A DNA stretch of 60,130 nt from Clostridiales bacterium UBA1740 (GTDB taxonomy: Bacteria > Bacillota > Clostridia > Oscillospirales > CAG-272): positions 1 through 60,130 of the forward strand of contig DCHY01000035.1 of the NCBI GenBank assembly GCA_002315715.1, read 5' to 3'. The position numbers and the translations under genes were made by a program. Shown here piece by piece: positions 34,345 to 41,883 of the stretch. How positions within the stretch are numbered: position 1 is the first letter of the stretch; each line of letters begins with the position of its first letter. The notes beneath the pieces are model-generated. The model saw nothing but the letters and a program-made list of their open reading frames with translations. It did no database searches and had not been told where the DNA came from.

Positions 34345-36378
34345 ATGACCTTATTCAAGAAAAAAAACGCCGCGGTGGAAGCTGTGGAAAGCGACAATCT
34401 TGACGATATCATGCGTAAGTATGATAAAGAATCCAATACCAGAATATGGACCGGCTTTCCCAAAATCATAGTATCGGGCTGTCTTCTGTTGTTCTCTCTT
34501 TACTGCATTTACATGACTTTGTTCAGTACCGAATTGCCGGAAACCAAACTCAGCCGTTTTTTGGCGTTTGTGATTATTGCAGGTTTGCTTATTTATCCTG
34601 CGAATAAAAAACACGTTAGAGAAAATTATTTGCCTTGGTACGATATAGCCTTGATAGTTGCGGGAGCTTTTTGCTTCCTCTATTTTGCCTTTGACGCCAT
34701 GACACTTTTGCAACTGGCAACACGTATTCAGCCTTTTCATGTAATCCTTGGTGTTATCGGTATTTTGGTGTTGATTGAACTTTGCCGTCGCTGCGTTGGT
34801 ATTCCGATCCTTTGCATCGTCGGTGCTTTGTTGATTTATGCTTTTGCAAATCAACTTTCCTACGGAGCATCTTTTTACAGTGCTCTTAAAAACATTATTT
34901 ATAAGTTGTTTTACACCACCAGCGGCGTTATTGGTACTCCGATAAATGTTTGCTATACCTACATCGTTCTTTTCATTATTTTCGGCGCATTTCTCGAAAG
35001 AACCGGAATTGCAAACTTCTTTATTTCTCTGGCAAACCGCATCGCCGGTTGGTCTTCGGGCGGACCTGCCAAGGTAGCCGTTATTTCCTCGGCTCTTTGC
35101 GGCATGGTTTCCGGCTCCTCCGTCGGTAATACCGTTACCACCGGTTCCGTTACTATCCCGATGATGAAAAAGACGGGTTATAAACCCGAGTTTGCCGCTG
35201 CCGTCGAAGCTTCCGCTTCCACCGGCGGACAAATCATGCCGCCCATCATGGGCGCCGCCGCTTTCTTAATGGCGGAATATATGCGAATCCCATACACCCA
35301 AGTTGCACTCAAAGCCATTCTTCCTGCCGTTTTGTATTTTGCCGGCATCTTCATCGCCGTTCACCTCGAAGCCAAAAAACTCGGGCTTAAAGGTGTTGCA
35401 AAAGAAGAACTGCCGAAGTGGTCTTTCCTTGCCAAGAACTGCTATCTTTTGCTTCCTTTGATTCTTCTGATTTGGCTCGTATCTTCCGGCGCGAGAACGA
35501 TGGCATATTCTGCTGCTTTTTCCATTATTGCGGCTTTTGTCATCGGCTCTGTAAATACTGTCATTACAGAAGTTCAGAATAGAGCGGAGGGCGAAAACAA
35601 GGAAGAGGCAGTGATTCGCGGATTGAAGATTTCGGGTAAAAATGCCATTGATGCTCTCGTTGCCGGCGCGAAAGGCTCTATTACCGTTGCTGTTGCCTGT
35701 GCAATGGCAGGAATGATTGCCGGTTGTATTACGGTCACCGGTCTTGCGTCCACACTTATCAACGGTATCGTATCGGTTGCCGGGAATGCGAGAATTGTTG
35801 GTCTTCTCTTGACAATGCTTTGCTGTATCGTTCTCGGTATGGGCGTGCCCACCACCGCCAACTATTGCATCATGGCAGCCACCTGCGCACCGATTTTGAT
35901 TGAACTTGGTTTTCCTGTCGTTGCCGCTCACTTCTTCGTATTCTATTTCGGTATCGTAGCGGACATCACACCGCCGGTTGCCCTTGCCGCCTATGCCGGC
36001 TCGGCTATCGCCAAATCCAACCCGATGAAAACCGGCGTGACCGCAACGAAACTTGCGATTGCCGCCTTCATCGTCCCCTTCATCTTCGCTTACAGCCCCG
36101 CGATGCTTCTCGAGGGTGTCGGCGCTTGGTATGAACTTGTGATTCTCGTTTTGTCGGCGCTGCTCGGTTTGTTCTCGGTGGCTGCTGGTCTCAACGGTTT
36201 CTTCCTCGGGAAACTGCCTATCCCCTTCCGCGTTGCCCTTGCGGCAGGCGGTCTTTGCATGATGATTCCCGGTACGCTTACCGACATCATCGGCCTTGCC
36301 GTCTTTGTCGGCGTCGTTTTGTTCCAACTTCTCGTCACCAAGAAAAAAGAGCAAACCCCGCCCCCCGCCGTCGCATAA
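34345..36378 (+). CDS. Fused TRAP transporter permease (4TM-12TM)
   Basis: A 677-residue membrane protein fusing the small DctQ-like and the large DctM-like TRAP subunits, the form that accompanies TAXI binding proteins. About 15-18 hydrophobic helices are visible. Family signature segments are VSGSSVGNTVTTGSVTIPMMKKTGY (within about 251-275) and ASASTGGQIMPPIMGAAAFL, both in the large subunit's substrate path, and GMGVPTTANY further on. Ion-driven uptake of an organic acid or amino acid is expected. It follows the binding protein by 84 bp. Confidence 0.93.
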   Translation: MTLFKKKNAAVEAVESDNLDDIMRKYDKESNTRIWTGFPKIIVSGCLLLFSLYCIYMTLFSTELPETKLSRFLAFVIIAGLLIYPANKKHVRENYLPWYDIALIVAGAFCFLYFAFDAMTLLQLATRIQPFHVILGVIGILVLIELCRRCVGIPILCIVGALLIYAFANQLSYGASFYSALKNIIYKLFYTTSGVIGTPINVCYTYIVLFIIFGAFLERTGIANFFISLANRIAGWSSGGPAKVAVISSALCGMVSGSSVGNTVTTGSVTIPMMKKTGYKPEFAAAVEASASTGGQIMPPIMGAAAFLMAEYMRIPYTQVALKAILPAVLYFAGIFIAVHLEAKKLGLKGVAKEELPKWSFLAKNCYLLLPLILLIWLVSSGARTMAYSAAFSIIAAFVIGSVNTVITEVQNRAEGENKEEAVIRGLKISGKNAIDALVAGAKGSITVAVACAMAGMIAGCITVTGLASTLINGIVSVAGNARIVGLLLTMLCCIVLGMGVPTTANYCIMAATCAPILIELGFPVVAAHFFVFYFGIVADITPPVALAAYAGSAIAKSNPMKTGVTATKLAIAAFIVPFIFAYSPAMLLEGVGAWYELVILVLSALLGLFSVAAGLNGFFLGKLPIPFRVALAAGGLCMMIPGTLTDIIGLAVFVGVVLFQLLVTKKKEQTPPPAVA

Positions 36379-36384
36379 AGTTCA

Positions 36385-36412
36385 GTCCCCCCACGCGGGG
36401 GACTTTTCTTTT
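36385..36412 (+). terminator. Terminator of the TRAP operon
   Basis: GTCCCCC pairs with GGGGGAC over CACGC, followed by TTTTCTTTT. Confidence 0.85.
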
Positions 36413-36442
36413 GTATCTCTGTACTTTTCACTGAAAATATGC

Positions 36443-36448
36443 TATAAT
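36443..36448 (+). promoter_or_regulatory. Probable -10 element of the PHP-domain gene
   Basis: TATAAT lies 35 bp before the ATG at 36483. The -35 at the correct distance (TGTACT) is weak. Confidence 0.45.
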
Positions 36449-36482
36449 ACGAAAAAATAACGTTTGGTGCAAAGGAGCTTTT

Positions 36483-37865
36483 ATGTTTTCCGAACTTCAC
36501 GATTTCGATATTTTCCCCAAAGTCTTTTTGACTGACGTGGATGAGGCTATCACCGTTCATTCCGAGGGGGCGCGCTTTTGCCAAATTGCACCCGGACAAA
36601 CGGTCACGCTCTTGATTTACGAAACGCAAAGGTCGATGGAACACCGCTATGCCGGCTCCGAAAATTGCCGCGAGATGACCGCCACCGCCGACGAAAAAGG
36701 CGATCTGCATTTCGTGCTTAACTGCGCTCGCGAAGGCATGTATTACGTGGATATTTTGACCGGGGAAGAAAAAAAGATGATGACGCGGCTTCGCGTCTAC
36801 GCGCTGGAGCACGATATGGCGGGACTGTACCCGTTCCGCGGTGACTGTCATATGCACACTTGCCGCTCCGACGGACACGATTCACCTGAAACCGTCGTTG
36901 CCAATTACCGTGCCCACGGCTATGATTTCACGGTGATTTCCGATCACTATCGTTATTATCCCTCTCTCGAAGCGAGAAAATTCCTGAAAATCGACGGGGA
37001 AGATAAAAGCCCCATTACCGATCTTCTCGTCGTAACGGGTGAAGAAGTGCAAATGCCGCTCAATCCCGTGCACATCGTCAATTTCGGCGGCAAATTCAGT
37101 ATCAACGCCCTCGTATCTCCCAATAAAGGGGAAGAAGAAGTCGGCGCCGGCACGGAGGTTCGTTCTCTTGACGGTGATTGTCCCTCCGTTCTTCCTTTGC
37201 ACGAATACGAAGCGATGATAAAAGAAAGAGCCAAGGACGTTCCGCTTGCTTTGGAATCGGAACGGCTTTCCTTTGCCGCTTCCGAGTGGATATACGAAAA
37301 AATCAAAGAGGGAGACGGCATCGGCATTTTTGCGCACCCGTATTGGCACGCGCCGACGATGCAGCTTTCCGAATCTTTCGTCAGATATTACTATGAAAAT
37401 GCGCATTACGGCGCTTTCGAAGTGCTCGGCGGTGAAAACTATTATCAGCAAAACGGCTTCCAAACGGCGTTTTACTACGAAGAAAAAGCCAAGGGCTTTG
37501 ACCCTCCCATCGTCGGCAGCACCGACAGCCACAACTCGACGGAGAACAACTCGATGGCGACGCTGGCTTCCACCATCGTCTTTGCCAAAGAAAATACGCG
37601 AAAAGGACTTGTGGAAGCCATCAAGGAAAAGCATACCGTTGCCATCGACTCCATCAGCCGCGAATATCGCCTCGTCGGCGATTTGCGCTTTGTAAAATAC
37701 GGAAGTTTCCTGCTTGAAAACTGGTATCCGTATCACGACCTCGCCTGCGCCGCCGAGGGATATTATCTCGACGCGTATAAAAACGGTGACGCCTGCGCCG
37801 AAACGGTGCTTCGCACCATGAAGGGCAGAATCCCCGCCATGTTGAAAAAATATTTTTCCTTATAA
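36483..37865 (+). CDS. PHP-domain metal-dependent phosphoesterase
   Basis: A 460-residue protein with an N-terminal beta-rich segment (about 1-115) and a PHP domain. The metal ligands are visible in GDCHMHTCRSDGHDSPETVV (about 121-140), VISDHYRYY (about 154) and VVTGEEVQMP (about 184). A later FAHPYWHAPT and GSTDSHNSTENNSMA supply the remaining His/Asp residues. PHP proteins hydrolyse phosphate esters, including histidinol phosphate and nucleic acid substrates. The N-terminal extension hints at a specialised role. No partner substrate is evident from the EamA, CapA and MATE neighbours. Confidence 0.83.
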   Translation: MFSELHDFDIFPKVFLTDVDEAITVHSEGARFCQIAPGQTVTLLIYETQRSMEHRYAGSENCREMTATADEKGDLHFVLNCAREGMYYVDILTGEEKKMMTRLRVYALEHDMAGLYPFRGDCHMHTCRSDGHDSPETVVANYRAHGYDFTVISDHYRYYPSLEARKFLKIDGEDKSPITDLLVVTGEEVQMPLNPVHIVNFGGKFSINALVSPNKGEEEVGAGTEVRSLDGDCPSVLPLHEYEAMIKERAKDVPLALESERLSFAASEWIYEKIKEGDGIGIFAHPYWHAPTMQLSESFVRYYYENAHYGAFEVLGGENYYQQNGFQTAFYYEEKAKGFDPPIVGSTDSHNSTENNSMATLASTIVFAKENTRKGLVEAIKEKHTVAIDSISREYRLVGDLRFVKYGSFLLENWYPYHDLACAAEGYYLDAYKNGDACAETVLRTMKGRIPAMLKKYFSL

Positions 37866-37875
37866 GGAGATTCAT

Positions 37876-38850
37876 ATGGCTTCGCAAAACAACGCCAAAT
37901 CCAAAATCACCTTGGCGTATGCCGGCATTCTTTTCGTGGTTTTGATTTGGGGACTTTATCCGATTTTAACCTCCGATTTATTGCAACATTATTCGGGCGG
38001 TATGTACACCCTCGGCAGTTCCCTCGTTTCTGCCGCGGCACTCTTTTTGCTGTGTTTGCCGAAACTGAAAAACGTCGATAAATCTTATTTCAAAGTGGCA
38101 ATCCCGACGGGCTTTTTCATGGGACTTGCCAATCTCTTGCAAAAAATAGGGCTTCAGTATACCACCCCCACGCAGTATGCGTTTCTTGAAAATCTGTCCT
38201 GCGTCGTCGTGCCGATTCTGTTGTTCCTTTTCGTGAGAAAAAAGCCGAGCGCCGTTACCGTAACGGCAAGCGTTTTGTGCCTTGTCGGCTGTTTTATTCT
38301 CAGCGGTATGGACGTTTCGGCAGGCAGTTTGGCTTTCGGCAAAGGAGAAATCCTTTGTGCGCTTGCCGGGGTAATGTACGGCGTCAACATCGCCGCCACC
38401 GGCGTCTATGCCAAGAAGATGGACGCCATGGTCTACGTGATGATACAGCAATGGGTAAACGCCGCCGTTGCCGCCGTGGCGGTCTTCGCGTTGGATAAAA
38501 TCAAAATCAACGGTTCGCCGATTGAGAGGGCGGTTTTTTCCTTCGATATTCTTCACGTCCTCAGTATGGCGGGCTTGGTTCTTTGTATCAGTACCCTCGG
38601 TTGGATCATTCGCACCGAGGCGATGAAATACGTGAGCGCAACCGCCGTGGCGATTGTAATGCCGTTTTCCTCGGTGGTGACGGGGGTGATTGCCGTTCTC
38701 ATCGGCGCTGACACCTTCTCACTTCCTTTGCTGTTCGGCGGACTTATCATTTTGGTTTCGTCCATTCTTTCAAGCTTGGACGATATTCTCGACAAGAAAG
38801 AAAAAACGAAACGGAGAGACGTGCATGATGAAAGTAACCGGAACGGGTGA
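37876..38850 (+). CDS. EamA/DMT-family transporter
   Basis: A 324-residue membrane protein with ten predicted helices in two repeats, the DMT (drug/metabolite transporter) pattern. The first helix is AYAGILFVVLIWGLYPIL, and characteristic EamA positions appear in TPTQYAFLENLSCVVVPI and ISTLGWIIRTEAMKYVSATAVA. The C-terminal tail is charged. Substrate unknown. It is 11 bp after the PHP gene and overlaps the CapA-like gene by 26 bp, so the three are likely co-transcribed. Confidence 0.87.
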   Translation: MASQNNAKSKITLAYAGILFVVLIWGLYPILTSDLLQHYSGGMYTLGSSLVSAAALFLLCLPKLKNVDKSYFKVAIPTGFFMGLANLLQKIGLQYTTPTQYAFLENLSCVVVPILLFLFVRKKPSAVTVTASVLCLVGCFILSGMDVSAGSLAFGKGEILCALAGVMYGVNIAATGVYAKKMDAMVYVMIQQWVNAAVAAVAVFALDKIKINGSPIERAVFSFDILHVLSMAGLVLCISTLGWIIRTEAMKYVSATAVAIVMPFSSVVTGVIAVLIGADTFSLPLLFGGLIILVSSILSSLDDILDKKEKTKRRDVHDESNRNG

Positions 38851-40129
38851 TTCGCTTTTTACGGCGGATTTTCCCGAGGCGTACGACCCTATCCGCACAG
38901 CGCTATTGGATTTTATTGCGGATTGCGATGTCAAAATGACCAATCTCGAAACCAATCTTTCCGACTTCGGCACGTTCCCGAATCAGTATTCGGGCGGCAC
39001 GTGGCTCAACACGAAACCCGAACTGTTTTCATATCTTTCTTCGTTCGGTTTCAACTTTTACGGCACTGCCAACAACCACTGTATGGACTACGGCACGGCC
39101 GGTTTGCTCGCGACTCTCGACTGCCTCGACAAAAACGGCGTGGCACATGCCGGCACCGGAAAATCTTTGGCTGATGCCGAAAAACCTGCGATTTTGCAAA
39201 CGAAAGATGGCAAAACCGTGGCAATTTTCGCGGTCGACGCCTCGATGGAAACTCCATCAATGGCAGGAGAGAGCAACGCCGTATTTGAAGCGCGTCCGGG
39301 TGTGAACTTCTTGCGCCATACGAACACGTATACCGTCGACGAAACCGACATGGCGGATTTGATGAGAATCGCTAAGAACACTGCCATCAATTTCAGCCGT
39401 GACGGCGATATCGCCACGGGGTACGAACTGCCGGATCCCGACGGCGTTTTCGTCTTCGGAAAAACGACCTTTACGACAAACCGGGGCGTGCCGAAATCCA
39501 AATGCCATGAAAAAGACTTAAAGCGTCTGACCGACGGCATCCGAAAAGCCAAAGCGGAAAACGACCTCGTTTTGTTGCTTGTGCACTGCCACGATGAGGA
39601 AGGGACAAACTCGGTCACACCACCCGCCTATCTTTCCGAATTTTGTCATGCGGTTATCGACGCCGGCGTTTCTGCCGTTTTCGGCGGCGGATGCCACGAG
39701 TTGCGCGGCCTTGAAATGTATCGTGAAAAACCGATTTTCTATTCGCTCGGCGACTTTATCTATCAAGGCATGCGCGTCGCCTTTTTGCCTCCCGATTTCC
39801 TCCGTAAATACGCGCTTCCCCCGGATACGTCGGCAAAGGATGCGCTTTGGGCTCGCTCCCGCGGCGGTAAAATCGGACTGCAAACCAATGAAAAGAATTT
39901 TCTCACCGTCCTGCCGAAGTTGACCTTCGACGGCGACGTTCTTACGGATATGGTTTTGATGCCCGTCAAACTCGGCTTTCAGACCGGCGACGAAAAACTC
40001 GAAGGTTTGCCGTATGCGGCAACGGGCGCGGAAGCCCAAAAGATTTTTGAGAAATATCAAAAACTATCCGCTGAGCTCGGCACCGATTTGTTGCTGGAAA
40101 ACGGCTTGATTCGATTAAAGAATAGCTGA
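38825..40129 (+). CDS. CapA-family (poly-gamma-glutamate synthesis-like) metallophosphatase
   Basis: A 434-residue protein of the CapA/PGA_cap group. The family start GTGDSLFTADFPE is followed by DVKMTNLETNLSD, FGFNFYGTANNHCMDYGTAG, GVAHAGTGKSLADAEKPAIL and LLVHCHDEE, with FSLGDFIYQG near the end carrying a late conserved segment. Family members contain a calcineurin-like metal centre and are linked to poly-gamma-glutamate capsule export or other surface functions. No signal peptide is visible, which argues against a surface location here. The start overlaps the EamA gene. Confidence 0.83.
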   Translation: MMKVTGTGDSLFTADFPEAYDPIRTALLDFIADCDVKMTNLETNLSDFGTFPNQYSGGTWLNTKPELFSYLSSFGFNFYGTANNHCMDYGTAGLLATLDCLDKNGVAHAGTGKSLADAEKPAILQTKDGKTVAIFAVDASMETPSMAGESNAVFEARPGVNFLRHTNTYTVDETDMADLMRIAKNTAINFSRDGDIATGYELPDPDGVFVFGKTTFTTNRGVPKSKCHEKDLKRLTDGIRKAKAENDLVLLLVHCHDEEGTNSVTPPAYLSEFCHAVIDAGVSAVFGGGCHELRGLEMYREKPIFYSLGDFIYQGMRVAFLPPDFLRKYALPPDTSAKDALWARSRGGKIGLQTNEKNFLTVLPKLTFDGDVLTDMVLMPVKLGFQTGDEKLEGLPYAATGAEAQKIFEKYQKLSAELGTDLLLENGLIRLKNS

Positions 40130-40176
40130 GTGTGATACGCTTTTCGTCAATGCCTTTCGCCTTCCGCTTTATGAAT

Positions 40177-40193
40177 AGCCACGCGCCGTGGCT
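40177..40193 (+). other. Short hairpin between the CapA-like gene and the MATE leader
   Basis: AGCCACG pairs with CGTGGCT over CGC. There is no T-run, so it is not a clear terminator; it may be part of the leader fold. Confidence 0.4.
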
Positions 40194-40220
40194 GACTAAA
40201 CGGTTTGTGAAAAAGTTATC

Positions 40221-40317
40221 CATCTTACAAAAGATGCCGTCGTCTGCGAAGACGGAGTGACCAAGATGTCGGAGGACGGACTTACGGATTCTTATTCCGC
40301 TTGTCCCCTCCGTTTTT
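40221..40317 (+). promoter_or_regulatory. Candidate regulatory leader (attenuator or riboswitch) of the MATE gene
   Basis: CATCTT (40221) pairs with AAGATG at 40231 or with a second AAGATG at 40263. CCGTC (40237) pairs with GACGG at 40251 or with GACGG at 40275. CGTCT-GCGA-AGACG (40241-40254) is a GNRA-capped stem. The second partners lie in or next to a terminator: CGGAGG pairs with CCTCCG and GGAC with GTCC (40270-40312), followed by TTTTT. The competing pairings fit an on/off switch. Guanidine-IV (mepA-type) riboswitches precede MATE genes in Firmicutes, but I could not verify the consensus by eye. Confidence 0.6.
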
Positions 40318-40350
40318 GATGCTGTGAAATCCCGGGAAAGGATAAAAGTC

Positions 40351-41667
40351 ATGTTGACCAAAGAGAAAAAACAGACGTTGCTGTCATTACTGCCCCCGAT
40401 TTTTTTGGAAGCGTTTTTAGTCACGCTCGTCGGCGTCATTGACACCGTGATGGTATCCGCCGTCAGCGACAATGCCGTCGGCGCCGTCGGCGCGTCAAAC
40501 GGAAACCTCTATATCGTCAACATGGCGCTTGCCATCGTTTCGGTGGGTGCCGCCGCCGTCATGTCGCGTTTCGTAGGCGCCGGCAAACGGAGAAACGCCG
40601 TGCGAACGCTTGGCATTTCCTGCCTGTTGAACGCCGCGCTCGGCCTTGTTTTTTCACTCGTTTTGTTTTTCTTCTCCGAAACGATCCTGACCGTCGTCGG
40701 CACGGCGCCCGAGATTTTTGCCGACGCCGTGGACTATACGCGTTACGTCGGTTTGTCCTCCGTATTTCTTGCCCTTAACTACGTCTTTTCCGCGTATCTG
40801 CGCGCCTTCGGAAAGCCGAAATTGACCTTTCTCAGCGCCACGTTCGGCAACGTCGTCAACGTAGTCCTCAACGCCGTTTTTCTCTCGTTCGGCTTCGGTG
40901 CGCTCGGCATTGCCCTTGCCACCTTGATTGCCCGCGTCGTGACGCTCGGTTTTTCGATTGCCTTTGCGCTTTCCATCCGCATCGAGAAAAACGAAAGCGA
41001 AGTGCTGCAAACGCCGAAAGAGGTGATTCGCTCGATACTCGTTATCGGCGTCCCTGCCGCGGCCGAATCCATCATGTGGACGGTTTGGAACGCCGTCAAC
41101 ATCCACTTCATCAACGGTATGGGGTATATCGCCGTCAACGCATACGGCTATCTTTCGCAAATGGCGAGCATGCTTTCCTGCCTCATTACGGCATTTACCG
41201 AAGCGTCTGCCATCCTCGTCGGTTGGAACGTCGGTGCCGGTGACAAAGAAACGACCTTCGAGACGCCGAAGCGCGCCTTTCGCTCGGGCACTCTCGTCGG
41301 TCTTGGCGTGAATGTTTTGCTCATTCCCGTCATCCGCCCGATTCTTTCGCTCATGACCGACGACGCTGCCATCTTGGCGTACGCCGTCCCGATTACCGCC
41401 ATTCAACTCGTGCGCCTGTGGGGCGACTTCGGCAACAACGTTTTCGGCATGGCGCTGAAAACGGCGGGCGATCCGCAATCGCCGCTTCTTATCGGCTTAT
41501 TCTTCATGCCGTTTTGGGTATTTGCCGGCACCTACCTTCTCGGTATCGTTTGGGGTCTCGGACTCTACGGGTATTGGATTGGCGCGGCGCTCGACGAACT
41601 TTGCCGCTGTCTTCTCATGCGAAAAGTCTGGCACAGCCGAAAATATGAAAAGATTTTTGAAAAATAA
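40351..41667 (+). CDS. MATE-family multidrug/cation exporter
   Basis: A 438-residue polytopic membrane protein with two six-helix halves, typical of MATE exporters. Family-like sequence includes LVTLVGVIDTVMVSAVSDNAVGAVGASN in the first helix pair, VMSRFVGAGKRR in the first cytoplasmic loop, and the equivalent second-half segment FTEASAILVGWNVGAGDKE. MATE proteins expel cationic drugs or metabolites using sodium or protons. ATG at 40351 is chosen because AAAGGA precedes it. The leader with a terminator suggests ligand-dependent expression. A terminator lies 5 bp after the stop. Confidence 0.9.
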   Translation: MLTKEKKQTLLSLLPPIFLEAFLVTLVGVIDTVMVSAVSDNAVGAVGASNGNLYIVNMALAIVSVGAAAVMSRFVGAGKRRNAVRTLGISCLLNAALGLVFSLVLFFFSETILTVVGTAPEIFADAVDYTRYVGLSSVFLALNYVFSAYLRAFGKPKLTFLSATFGNVVNVVLNAVFLSFGFGALGIALATLIARVVTLGFSIAFALSIRIEKNESEVLQTPKEVIRSILVIGVPAAAESIMWTVWNAVNIHFINGMGYIAVNAYGYLSQMASMLSCLITAFTEASAILVGWNVGAGDKETTFETPKRAFRSGTLVGLGVNVLLIPVIRPILSLMTDDAAILAYAVPITAIQLVRLWGDFGNNVFGMALKTAGDPQSPLLIGLFFMPFWVFAGTYLLGIVWGLGLYGYWIGAALDELCRCLLMRKVWHSRKYEKIFEK

Positions 41668-41668
41668 C

Positions 41669-41706
41669 ACTCCCCCGACGGTATCCGTCGGGGGTTTTGT
41701 GTTTTT
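41669..41706 (+). terminator. Terminator of the MATE gene
   Basis: CCCCCGACGG pairs with CCGTCGGGGG over TAT, followed by TTTTGTGTTTTT. Confidence 0.9.
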
Positions 41707-41807
41707 GGCAAAGACGGCGAAAAGAGATTTGGCGGTCGGCGGCAGGGGGAAGCGACGCGGGATTATCCCCTTTCGCGTTTCGGCGGTTGTTCTTGCCGCG
41801 CCTTTTC

Positions 41808-41835
41808 TTGACACCGCGCGCGTTTTGTTTATAAT
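41808..41835 (+). promoter_or_regulatory. Sigma-A-type promoter of the SGNH/MBOAT locus
   Basis: TTGACA and TATAAT are separated by 16 bp, about 50 bp before the ATG at 41884. Confidence 0.8.
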
Positions 41836-41883
41836 AGTAAATGGAGTAAAATTCCAAAATGAAACCATGAAACGGAGATAGCG

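Noticed and set aside
40324..40350. GTG start nine codons upstream for the MATE gene
   Set aside because: It would use the terminator's downstream flank as coding sequence. The ATG at 40351 has the better-placed AAAGGA.
41668..41883. Short frame of about 119 codons overlapping the MATE 3' end and terminator
   Set aside because: It spans a strong terminator and the promoter of the next gene, with no independent support.
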